Below, in pieces: positions 19,551 through 28,816 of a DNA stretch of 28,816 bases (positions within the stretch are counted from its first letter, which is position 1; the number at the start of each line of letters is the position of its first letter). The notes beneath the pieces are model-generated. The model saw nothing but the letters and a program-made list of their open reading frames with translations. It did not search any database and was not told the origin of the DNA. A program made the position numbers and the translations under genes. The stretch comes from Hyphochytrium catenoides. Lineage: Eukaryota; Sar; Hyphochytriomycetes; Hyphochytriales; Hyphochytriaceae. The stretch covers positions 21,967 to 50,782 of the forward strand of contig FLMG01000978.1 of assembly GCA_900088475.1 (NCBI GenBank), written 5' to 3'.

Positions 19551-19943
19551 GAAAGGTGCAAACTATCAAAGTTTCAGGAAGAAATGAAAGGTTCAGAGGT
19601 CGCTCTTGATATTACCTACCATAGCGGAGAGCGCTCGAAAAGTATGTGGTGAAAGTTTATTGAAGAGAAAAGACGATAGAAAGGACGATGGGAATGGAGA
19701 CTCTGGCTCTCGGATAAATGAGGAGAGAGAAGCCACCAAGTCCTCCTCCTTCTCGTTGCTGGTCAAGCGCCGCCACCCCATAGGTCGTGACGATGCCCCC
19801 GCCGCCACTTCATACTACGGTGGTGACGATGCCCCCGGTGCCCGAAGTCCATCCCCAGCAGTGGAAGAAAGAAAGCTCGTCGTCCTCATTCCCCTCCTCC
19901 TCCTGTGGGTGCTGCCGCCCGCTGCGTCCTTCCCAGCTGTGGA

Positions 19944-19974
19944 CTTCTTTGGGCGCAGAAGAAGCCCAAAGAAG
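19944..19974. other. Perfect 11-bp stem hairpin
   Basis: CTTCTTTGGGC and GCCCAAAGAAG flank a 9-base loop. The stem lies in a C-rich region with no supported gene. Confidence 0.6.
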
Positions 19975-20988
19975 AATGAATTCTGATGTCTCCTCCTCCC
20001 CCGTGGTGCTGGGGTACCTGCTGCCCGCTCTCTAGTGCGCCCACCTTTCCGTCCACGCACCTCTTCCTGAACCGCAAGAGTGATCAGACAAACGTTGATC
20101 GATGAGCTTATTATGAGGAGACGAGCTGGGCGGCAGCAGCAGACGGCAGCAAAACGACTGGAACGGCCAGCAGCGTTCGACGGTCCTTCTCCTCCTCCAT
20201 TTCATTCAATGCAACCTAATGGTTTCCCAGCATGCAGTATTATAGAGGTAGTGGTGGGAGGCCCATGGTCTTAGATTCACTGAAAGCCCCTGCTTAGAGC
20301 AAAAAGAGTCTTGAGCCTTAGATGATAAAGCGCCGACTTTCACGGGCGATAATAGATTGAAGAGCAGCACCTCTTCCTTTCTTCCCAGCAAGCACCTAGC
20401 AACTCGAGTTCCCTGCGTTGCATCACCGACCGAGGAAAAGCGGCAGATGTTGGCAGCCTAGTGACCAAAGAAAATAGACTTCGATGACTTTTGGCGTCCG
20501 CCAGATATCAATGAACTGTCTGCCCCGCAGCAGGAGGACTTTTCCGCAGATTTATTTGTTCTTGCATTGTTGGTGATAATCTGTCTACATGCGAGTAGGA
20601 TAGGCGTACTGGACATCAGGGGCGGGAAGAGAGAGCACACCGGACAAAAAGAGACAGAAGGTGAGGCCAGGAATTGTTCAAAGGATAGAGTAGAGCAGGC
20701 TGGATAGAGAGGAGATAATCTGGAACATAATAATGCAAGCTCTCCCTAGTAGGGAACATGCCCACGTGCTCAAAGAGGCTTCCCGAAGGAAGGCGTGCTC
20801 TCTCCCGTGTAGTTCTTTTGTCAATCTCTGACCGCCATCCTTCTGATTCTCCCCGCCTGTGGTCTGGGTCTCTTCTATCTTGTTCTCCTCTCCTTTTCCT
20901 CCCTTTCCTGTTGTCCACGGCAGACTGGTTCATTAGAGTACACTCATCATCACACGTCTTTAGCTCTGCTCTGACTCATTCTGACAGT

Positions 20989-22447
20989 TTACTTGGGCCA
21001 AACGACTGCTGCTGTGGTCTTCACTGCTCCTTGCTTAACAATCAAGGTTCCGTTGTTGCTACCGTTCTCTGCCACTTTCGTGAGGTTATTGTAGCTCCTT
21101 TGCAACGAGACTGCATGCGCGACAGTCTTTGTTGTCTCTCCTTCTTTCCCCAGCAGACCTTCATCAACATCATGGTAAGCCTCCTCAGGTATAGCGATGC
21201 GCTCCTTGGAGAGGAAGCGGTTGAAAGGGTCCAGCATCAACTGCAGCACCTCTATCTCCACCTTCTCGAAGAACTCAATAGTGATTGACTGCTCTGTCTC
21301 CCTCTCAAGGGCCTCCAATAGGGTCTCTCGCAAGTTGTCGCCTATGTTTATCTCCGTAGATGTCCCTCTTCTAATGAATTGCTCACAGATATCTGCCGCT
21401 GAGGCCAGGCGCTCTTTGCCTGAGATTTGACCGCGGTAGGAGAGAACCGCTTTGTAGAAGAGAATATTCTCCACCTGATGGTGAAGGGTACCGTGGAAGG
21501 AGAATAGCGGCAGCAGAGGGAAGAAGGCTTATCAGCTTCCTACGACGACCAATTCAACAACAACAGAGAGGAAGAGAGCACGCCGACTGTAAGACAGAAA
21601 GGAAATACGTGGTGGTATGGAAGCGGGACCGGAAGGGCAACAAGACAACGGAGGTCTAGAATAAGAGACATAGATAGGGAAAGAAATGGTGAAGGCAGTT
21701 GGATGACGGCAACAAGACTGTGACAAGGACTCTTCAAAGGCAAAGAGCCAAGAGAAGAGCGAGAAAGAGAGACAGAAAGACGGAAGGGAAAGAACAGAAT
21801 AGAGAAAGGGAAAGAGAGCCCAAACAACTAAACAAAGAAGGCAGCTATCCTAAGAAAGAATGTTTTGCGCCCAGTGGGGAAGAACAGTGCGCCACCCCTA
21901 GGATACTTACGCAAAACTCTCGAACGAGATATCGCTGGAACGTTTCCGTGACCATCGCCTCACTGTTTCTGAGTATGGCTCTCAGCTCATGGATCGACCG
22001 TGCAGGACGGTTAACTGACGAGTAGGAAGAAGATTGCTTCCAGCTAACTCTGAGTCTCCGAGCTTTGTTTCTCTCTTCCTGGTAAGATATTTTCAGGGGA
22101 AGAACGCCGCAGACGACCTCATAGATGAAGAAGATGCCTGCGGTGGCAAAGCATGTAAGGTGGACGAGCCAGAGTGCTCTCCCACTGCCACCTAAGAAGG
22201 TGATAGCTATCATGAGCGGAAAGAACACAAGCCCAGAGATGGACGAGTGAATCATCATCTGCCGCTTCATGTCAAAAGCTTCGTGTACTTTGCGCAGCTT
22301 CCAGCCGACGTAGCAAACCGTAAGCATCAGTATCAGGCAACTGGTGAGGTTATAAGCCAGCTGTGAGAGAGAGGATGAGAGTACGAGAGAGCGATAGTAA
22401 GGAAAGCGGAGGTGGATAGATAAAAGGGATAGCGTGAAAAGAGGGAC

Positions 22448-22514
<67 letters not shown>

Positions 22515-23387
22515 TGAGAGAAGAGTCGTCAGAGAAACGCATGGGTTGCGATATATGCAAAGCAACCGATGTAACAAGAGAGGACAAGGAGCAACAAGAA
22601 GACAGGTTAGAAGTCTTGAGCGAGAAAGAAACAGGGAAAGAGCCAGAAAAGGAAGGGTCTATAGAATGTTGAGAGCCGCTCGGCTCTGCTGTTTGGAGGA
22701 GATAGCCGACGACAAGTCCAGAAGAATAGACACAACGGAGCTCACCACTGGCTTGGAAGTCAGTGCGCAAGAGTCCAAGATAAAGAACTCCTCCGGATGA
22801 GGCTCCAGCGGATCTTGTGACTGATAGAAAGCCCCTACTACCAGTGCCCCATAGGGCAACAGCACGGCAGCCATCCCGATGAAGACGCACCATGAATACA
22901 CCTCACGACGCACCTTGAAGTCAGACCACCAAGAGGAGAAGAGAGAGACAGAAGTTGTTGAAGGAGGAGAGGAAGACGGCTGCTGCCGCTCCTGACCATC
23001 ACCTTTGCTTCCTTTCATTGCCTTCAGTCTCAGATGCTCCTGGTTTTGCTGGAGCTGCTCCTGCTGGTGCTGATAGTTATAATAAAGGATGAAGCAGTGC
23101 GTGAAGGACGTGCATAATGCAGGAAAGTATCCTCCGTTGTAGATGAGAAAGATCATGATTGGCTTGCAGGAGAGAGGGAAATAGGCCGATAGATAGATGT
23201 AGGCGCCCCAGGGAGTGCTTAGATGACCTAAGACAAGCCACCAAATGGGCATCACGTTCATAGGATAGAGGTTCCTTCGTCGGATGTAGAGAAAGGTGAT
23301 GATGAGAGTGAGAGCCACATGTACAGTCAGTACAAGGCGCGCTAGCATCCGCAGCGTATAGGGATACTCTTGCTGTTCCGTCGCCAT
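20989..23387 (-). CDS. Seven-transmembrane RGS-domain protein, three exons, about 525 aa
   Basis: Likely a plasma-membrane regulator that speeds GTP hydrolysis on a heterotrimeric G-alpha, with the same architecture as plant AtRGS1. Exons: 23387-22746, 22360-21911, 21474-20989. Both introns are phase 0 (donors GTGAGC and GTAAGT, acceptors TCACAG and CATCAG). Hydrophobic helices lie at about 14-35, 47-70, 76-105 and 168-190 in exon 1 and at 218-234, 250-271 and 276-302 in exon 2. A Gln-rich loop of about 60 residues separates helices 3 and 4. The RGS domain spans about 330-465: YLVREFC|VENILFYKAV is rebuilt exactly across intron 2, and LMLDPFNRFL marks its end. The final ~60 residues have no motif, and a GTCTGC donor in that tail could shorten the protein. 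The ATG at 23387 is the first in frame. Confidence in the 7TM-RGS assignment is high, but the ligand is unknown. Confidence 0.9.
21540..21840 (-). repeat. Purine-rich (sense pyrimidine-rich) stretch in 7TM-RGS intron 2
   Basis: The 436-base intron (21475-21910) is strongly biased to G and A on the plus strand, with GA-rich blocks around 21740-21820. As in the other introns here, the sense strand is the pyrimidine strand. Confidence 0.65.
22450..22509 (-). repeat. (GA)n microsatellite in 7TM-RGS intron 1
   Basis: About 29 uninterrupted GA units on the plus strand, so (CT)n on the sense strand of the gene. It lies inside the 385-base intron between 22746 and 22360. Confidence 0.9.
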
Positions 23388-24499
23388 CTGATTGATTGTT
23401 CCTTCTCGTCTCCGCAGCTACTGATGATTGATGGAGGAAGAAGAGTTATTATCTGGGGAGGAGGAGGAGGAATCTAAAAGGTGAGAGAGACGATAATAGA
23501 CTTCTTCCTGGAACCGTGAACAGCATGCACTAGGTTGAGACAGCCCATCAGAGACCACCACGCAGCTCACGTCAACTCCAGGTAACTCCTCCCTGGTGCT
23601 GCTGCTGCGCCGCTGCTGCACTGGCGTGGACGACGCAACAATCAGGGGAACAGGATTGCACTGTCAGTAAGCTTTGACTGTCCTCTGTCTGCGTAGTCAT
23701 GCTTCCCTCTCCTCTGTTGCATTCGTTATCCTGCTTTCATGTTCTGTTTGATCCTCTCTGCTTCTTCTCTGTCTCTTAAGTGCACACTGCAGCGGCGAGG
23801 ATCAGGTTGTTTCGCTTAGCTCTTAGAGTAACTCTAATCTTTCCCTCCTCTCGCGAGCACGACTCATACGCCTCTCCATCCCTTTCCCATACCTCTTTGT
23901 TCCCTGCCGACTCCCTTCTCCCTCCTCCGTCAATGTTCCGTCTCTCCGTTTTCTCTCTCTCTCTCTCCCTCTCTCTCTCTCCATTCAGTTTCTTTCTCTG
24001 TTCTTCTTCTCCCCAAACCAAAACTTAACGACTTCCCCTCTTTCTCTCTCTCTCTCTCTCTGACATGCCTCTCTTCTTTCTCTCAAGTCCTCCTCCCTTG
24101 CGTCTCCCTTGCGTCCAGCAAGAGGAAGTCCAAGAGAGTGCTGGAAGCATGAGAAGAAGAAAGAGAGAAATGCACAGGAAGGAAGCCACGGAAACGTCAG
24201 TCCCTCAAGCGGTTTCGCTAGCAAGAGAAACAAACAAAAATATCCAGCAGCTCATCTTTTATTCGAAAATCCATTTGATATGAATAAAAAAGTTAATAGA
24301 TCCAGGGGCGGTGTCTTAGTAAGGTGATTTTTCTGTGGGACGTTTGTTGATGCTTTTATTGAGTCTTTATTTCTTTTGGTTATTTTGTTGTGCAAGATCT
24401 GACATCTGACGTAGGAAGCGTTACTCTTTCTCTCTCACTCGTTTCCACCTCCTCTTCTCTTCTCTCTTCTCCGTCCTATCTTCTCTCTCTGTCCCCCTT

Positions 24500-24538
<39 letters not shown>

Positions 24539-26018
24539 CTCTCTCACTCTCTCATTCTCTCTCTCTCTCTCTCTCTCTCGCTCTCTCTCTCTCTCTCGCT
24601 CGCTCGCTCTCTCGCTCTCTCTCGCTCTCTTTCTCTCCTCCCTTTTATGTTGACCCACACACTCACTCTGTCTCTGTCTTTCTCTCTCTCTCTCTCTCTC
24701 GCTCTCTCTCTCTTTCCCTCCTCTCTTTATTGTTCACCCACACACTCACTCTCTCTCTTTCTTTCTCTCTCTCTCCCTCACTCTCTCTCTCTCTCTCTCT
24801 TTCACTCTCTCTCTCCCGTCTTTCCCTCCTCCTCTTCTATTGTTCCTACTTACTCCCCTCAGAACTTCCCATTATTGTGGCAGCAGCAGCACGACTGCGT
24901 CATGTCAAAGAACAAACGCACGCTTCGCCGCCGTCATCTCCTCCTCACTTCTCCCAACCAGTTTGCCTCTCTCATTTAGCCCTCCACCTGTCATCCTTAT
25001 CCCTCTACTATTCCTCACTCTTTGCACGCCACGACGACGCTATCCATCGTCTTCCCTCCTCTTGGTCGTCGCATTTGTCTTGGTGGTGGGCGGGCGAGGA
25101 TGATGTTGATGTTGACAGTTCCCGCCATTGATCGATCTCCTGCTTCAACTAACCAGGAGTCTAACAGGTCACTACCGCTAGACAGAGAGGGCGTGGTGAT
25201 GAGGCGAGATCAAGGACAGAGAGAGTCCAACAACAAGCGGTGATCGGGGTGGCAGGAGCAAAAGTTGAGCACTAACTATTTGGCAAAGAGCACATGCTAT
25301 GCAAGCCTGGGTAGGTCGTCGTCTGTGTGCTGCACGGCGCTAGGATCTCTCATAGGTCTCGATTGCTATTGTTGCTGACATGCACGCTCCTCTCCATGCT
25401 CTTGCTCTCAACTTCTAGCTTCTTCGGGTCCTTCACTTCTTCTTCTCTAAGTCATGATAGCTGAGGCTTGAGAAGGATATTGTTGGCAGCCTCTCTCATA
25501 GATGATATTGTCTTTTACACCTCCTCACTCGTCGGCTGTCTCCTTGTTCTCTTTCTCTTCTTCCGTCCAGTCTCCTCTTCATCATTATCGTACTGCACAC
25601 AGCTTCTTATAAACAGGCCAACGCATGGGAACAGGCAGGCGCTGATCTCAACGTGTCTCTCTCTTTCTTCTTTTTGACTCTGACCTGTCCCTGTATTATA
25701 ATAAGTTAGCAGTCGCAATAAGGAGTAGGAAAAGTCTGACAAATGCCAAGGTCCATAGAGAGAGAACGAGGCCCATCTGCTGGCGAGGGAAAGACAAAGA
25801 TTCTGGTTGACTTTTAAGGAAGTGTTTATTATCTAAAGAAAGTGCGTCGTATCTAAAGATTGACAGTCCTTCCTTGCTGTCTGATGTTCTGATGGAGGTC
25901 CGCCCTAAGAAGAACGACAAAGACGAAGAGTGGCGATCAATGCGAGAAGAGAAAAGCAAGTAGTAGTCAAGAGGTGGTAAGAAGGACGAAGCTGCTCCTC
26001 ATCTCTAAGAGAATGACC
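23388..26018. other. Intergenic region dominated by CT repeats
   Basis: Starts with the leader and promoter of the 7TM-RGS gene. A 67-codon frame ending 30 bases before its ATG (23418-23621) lacks an ATG start. From 23.9 to 24.9 kb the plus strand is mostly CT microsatellite. From 24.9 to 26.0 kb I see no supported gene on either strand. Confidence 0.5.
24424..24825 (+). repeat. Long compound CT microsatellite cluster
   Basis: Several (CT)n blocks (about 24424-24640, 24676-24716, 24744-24820) are separated by two related spacers: CTCCC-TTTTATGTTGACCCACACACTCACTC and a second with CTTTATTGTTCACCCACACACTCACTC. The unit of CT tract plus spacer is therefore itself repeated. Smaller CT blocks lie at 23946-23985 and 24041-24062. 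Confidence 0.85.
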
Positions 26019-26609
26019 TTAGCCCAAGAGCCCAAGAAGGCCAAGAATCCTGTTCAGCAGCACAGAGAGAGGCGCCAGAGATCCGGGACCATTCAACAGG
26101 TTCGCCACGGCACACAGCAGGTTGCCTAAGAGATTTCCAGCACCAGGCTCTGCACGGATAGTCAGATGAATTTCATTGAGATCGATGACGAGGCCCAGCA
26201 GGTCCAAGTGAAGCGGGCCAAGATCCAGACGGAGAATCTCGCAGAACTCTTGTTGGAGCTTCCTCCTCAATAACAGACCCGCGCCGCCAGAAGGTTTGCC
26301 TCTTGGCACTTTAACTGGCACAGCACTCACAGGCTGTCGGGTGATAGAGTGAGGGACACCATCTACCTCGCATGTCGCAGATAGAAAGCCGTCAGCCAGC
26401 AGAGTATTGCGGTCGTCTGACAACTTGAAGCGCTGAGGTAGAAAAGTTGCAGCTGACAGCGTGCCTGCCTTGTCCCCAAAGCTGCAGGGACGCTCGCCAG
26501 GTGTGAATGTATTGCTTATACTCCCCACTTGTCCAGCGGCTCTCGGGGCATACACAGCGCTGATGACAAGCGCGATGCAAAGGAAGATCACAGCGCGTGG
26601 CTGAGTCAT
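26019..26609 (-). CDS. Secreted protein of a bacterial-type family, 196 aa, intronless
   Basis: Residues 1-26 form a signal peptide (hydrophobic VIFLCIALVISAVYA, cleavage near AAG|QV). The mature part has four cysteines. Its C-terminal half carries the pattern CEILRLDLGPLHLDLLGLVI, then LNEIHLTIRAEPGAGN and LLGNLLCAVANLL. From memory this layout is typical of uncharacterised secreted proteins of actinobacteria and other bacteria, where C-x-I-L-x-L-x-L-G-P-L and G-N-L-L-G-x-L-L-C are the conserved blocks. I know no function for that family. It ends in a Leu/Gly-rich tail. The absence of introns beside intron-rich neighbours is consistent with lateral acquisition, but single-exon genes also occur elsewhere in this window. 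The ATG has A at -3 and the stop is TAA. A metal- or surface-associated extracellular role is possible but unsupported. Confidence 0.75.
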   Translation of the reverse strand: MTQPRAVIFLCIALVISAVYAPRAAGQVGSISNTFTPGERPCSFGDKAGTLSAATFLPQRFKLSDDRNTLLADGFLSATCEVDGVPHSITRQPVSAVPVKVPRGKPSGGAGLLLRRKLQQEFCEILRLDLGPLHLDLLGLVIDLNEIHLTIRAEPGAGNLLGNLLCAVANLLNGPGSLAPLSVLLNRILGLLGLLG

Positions 26610-26870
26610 GTTCTATCTCTCTCAGGTCGTCACTTTCTCTCACTTCTTGTTGTCCTGCCGTTGAGCCTGAAAATGGGAAAGGCAAACCTGGGATAGCAGG
26701 GACTGGGCTCAGAAGTACAGCTGATGAACGTCTTCTAAGCAGCTTGAAAGTTGCTGAATGAGGAACAAAGCAGGCAGATCTTTAGCCTCGATAAGTTTCG
26801 CTTCTTTTCCAAAGTCTCTCTCCTTCTCCTCCTCCCCCTATCTGTCTCTCTTCTCTCTCTCTCTCTCTTC

Positions 26871-26914
<44 letters not shown>

Positions 26915-28490
26915 TTCTTTGTGTGCACTTCCTCTTTTATCGGGCTACTCATCATGCTCAGTACTACCTACTACCCTCCTTTGTCTCCCTAGAAAGGGGA
27001 CCTTGAGAGAAGAGAGGCATGGTTCTCGTCCTTTCCTCCGAGCCACAGGGCTCACAATGACTGAGTTCTTCCGCTACAAAAGCCCTTTCTTCATCTTCTC
27101 TCAGAAGAAGTTCTCTGTTCTCTCTCTTCTTTCAGCCACTGAAATTCTGTGCGATGCTGCTGCTTCTACTTCCTCCTACCAATCTTTTGCCATTTCCTCC
27201 TTCTCTATCATCATCTTTCTCTTCTTCTTCTTCTCTCTTTCACTCTTGGAAGAAAGCAAAGCGAAGCCCTATATCTACGTCGTCATTAGCATCGATCATC
27301 AGCCGCCACCGATCAACTCATAGGAAGACAGAATCCCAGCATTAGCGGACCTGCACGAGGTGTATGTACCATTATATCCTACAGAAGAGGAGCAAAAGGT
27401 AGACAGAGCAGAAGAAGATAGAAAGAGAGAGAGAGAGACAGGCACAGCGAGCAGAGAGAAAGAGACGGAAATGGGGGAGAAACAGAGCAGGTGATCGATA
27501 GAGCCAAAAGAAGGACGAGTGAACAGTTATATGCCGGCGTCTGCTGCCAAAAGAGAGAGGTTTTCCAGCTACTGATGATGTTTAGACCGCACGACCAGAC
27601 AGCGGAACCGAGGGAAGCGGACACATAGGAGAGATAAAGAGCGATAAATTCAGTGCGAGGAGGAAGGTGGTCACGGGAAGCTCAAAATCTTAGGCAGAGA
27701 AGAGAATGCACGACCGAAGAGGAAACAAGGAAGAAGCTTTGAACTGACATCCAGGCGCTGAAGCAAGCAGCCACCTCATCCATCGCCCTGCGAGGTTCCT
27801 CCTAACCTGTGGCTGAGGGATGAGAGAAGATCATCAAGCGTGTCCACTATTTTTAACAGCTGACGGGACACGGGAGCAATAAACAGGAAGGGACAACGAA
27901 GAGAGGAATGAGGCACAAGCGCTAAGGCTAGTAACTCTGTCTGTTTATTGTCTCTCTTTGATTTGGTCTGTCCTTCTCGAACTACGCTCTGACACCACGT
28001 CGAAGGGTCCTTCTTCTTGTTCTCCCTGTTCGATCGATCCACCAAGTGTCCTACGATCATTGTAGTCTATCCTACTAGCGCGCCCACCTTGCTTCCTCAT
28101 CCTTGTTGCTTCTCTTTGCTGCCCTTCTTCTTCGTGCTCCACTTTCCCGTGCAAGATCCTCGCCCATCCTCCATCCTCGTCCGTCCTCTCTTCGTCGTTC
28201 CTTGCAGCCTTCTCCTCCTCTCCTGCTGCTTACTTCTTCCTGTTGTCTCGGCTCTCTCTTTCTTCGTCTTGCTTTCAGTATCTTCTCCTAGGGGTGGTTG
28301 GTATGATGATAATGCACTCCTCACATAAGCTCAAAGCCTTCATCGCCCTTCATCAACTTCATTTCCTTTCCCGTCGTCGTGCTCCCTCTCTCGTCTCTCC
28401 TCCTCTCACCTCTGTCTCTCATCGTACTTCCTCCTCTCTTCTTCTCTCCTCTTCTCCCGCTTTCTCGCTCCAATTGACCTCTTCCCTGGT

Positions 28491-28540
<50 letters not shown>
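26610..28540. other. Region without a supported gene; CT-rich at both ends
   Basis: Begins with the promoter of the secreted-protein gene. CT microsatellites on the plus strand lie at about 26840-26915 and 28494-28536, with a GA block near 27415-27440. A 190-codon plus-strand frame (26751-27323) starts at TTG, not ATG, and its first half is translated repeat. No other coding signal is convincing. Confidence 0.45.
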
Positions 28541-28714
28541 GCTCACACTGTTGCTCTATCAGTGATGATGACTTATCAGGATTTAATGGACGGAGAGGAG
28601 GGAAGTGATGCGGGGTGGAGGTCGCTGGAGGTAGATTTCTTCCCTCTTCTAACTATTTCTTAGGCCATCTGGAGGCCTCCCCCTGGACCCATGAGGAGCC
28701 AGAAGTAAACGACC
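28541..28714 (+). CDS. Possible plus-strand gene end at the right edge (low confidence)
   Basis: A CT tract ends in CTCTCCTCTAG at 28540, which looks like a 3' splice site. The following sequence reads HTVALSVMMTYQDLMDGEE and on to SLE, ending in a GTAGAT donor at 28631. After only 33 bases, a textbook acceptor (CTAAC branch, pyrimidines, TTAG) leads in frame to AIWRPPPGPMRSQK and TAA. The phases fit, but the intron is far shorter than any other here, and no start codon region is visible. An opposite-strand frame at about 28667-28774 (hydrophobic, reading VLIGGVRSFFWVVYFWLL) competes but has no start codon. Confidence 0.2.
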
Positions 28715-28816
28715 CAAAAGAACGATCGAACACCTCCAATAAGGACCGGTAGGACAATGGCCTCCACGTTGAAGGGGATTTATCTGTTATGACACCTTGG
28801 TCCTTGGATAGAGGTA

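Larger units (their letters stand above)
17843..20988. other. Long region without a supported gene
   Basis: About 3.1 kb. It contains an imperfect direct repeat at 18874-18915 and 19042-19073, two perfect-stem hairpins (19532-19550, 19944-19974), a short direct repeat GTGACGATGCCCCCG near 19787 and 19823, and a CT stretch near 18403. A 117-codon frame with an ATG at 18834 has no recognisable motif. Part of the interval (18870-19000) is AT-richer than the rest. The right end should contain the 3' region of the 7TM-RGS gene. Confidence 0.45.

Noticed and set aside
19606-19986. 126-codon plus-strand frame ending in a hydrophobic segment
   Set aside because: Starts at TTG, overlaps simple repeats and a hairpin, and has competing frames on the minus strand.
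23418-23621. 67-codon minus-strand frame just ahead of the 7TM-RGS gene
   Set aside because: Its first codon is GTG, and it is Ser/Asn-repeat-like. It is better read as leader sequence.
25696-25959. 87-codon minus-strand frame
   Set aside because: Starts at TTG and has no motif. Nothing around it suggests splicing.
28667-28774. Hydrophobic minus-strand frame resembling a membrane-protein end
   Set aside because: An in-frame TAA lies just upstream, with no ATG or usable acceptor between. It may be chance, or a fragment cut by the window edge.

Overview
This is eukaryotic nuclear DNA. Genes are split by short GT-AG introns of about 60 to 390 bases. Starts sit in ordinary eukaryotic contexts, and there are no operons or ribosome binding sites. 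The gene content (a centriolar CEP70 homologue, a PICH-type anaphase helicase, a TRIP4/ASC-1 homologue, a seven-helix RGS protein and a 4-coumarate-CoA-ligase-like enzyme) fits a flagellate-forming protist or alga. CT-rich introns and microsatellites fit what I recall of algal genomes such as cryptophytes, but this is weak inference and the species cannot be fixed here.

Layout, left to right. (1) 583-2811, plus: single-exon acyl/aryl-CoA synthetase with a long Ser-rich leader. (2) 3234-9083, minus: a 17-exon gene whose exons I could join in one continuous frame to about 1065 codons. It is a CEP70-type centrosomal protein. (3) 9864-11574, minus: two-exon TRIP4-like protein with the C4 zinc finger but no ASCH domain. 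(4) 12567-16102, plus (possibly starting at 12353): ERCC6L/PICH-like SNF2 helicase with TPR-like segments at both ends, head to head with TRIP4. (5) 16276-16746, minus: small secreted six-cysteine protein. (6) 17379-17842, plus: a doubtful gene fragment. (7) 20989-23387, minus: three-exon 7TM-RGS protein. (8) 26019-26609, minus: intronless secreted protein of a type I know mainly from bacteria. (9) At the right edge, weak signs of a plus-strand gene. Between 17.8 and 21.0 kb, 23.4 and 26.0 kb, and 26.6 and 28.5 kb I see only low-complexity or unassignable sequence.

The genes do not form a pathway. CEP70 and PICH both serve cell division or the cytoskeleton, TRIP4 serves transcription and ribosome quality control, and the 7TM-RGS protein implies heterotrimeric G-protein signalling.

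I did not find a clear new multi-gene system. The most interesting points are the repeated architecture and same-length symmetric exons of the CEP70 homologue, a PICH intron whose expected 3' end lies in a (CT)n tract with no usable AG, the TRIP4 that lacks ASCH, the bacterial-type secreted protein, and microsatellites whose pyrimidine strand always follows the sense strand of the gene.
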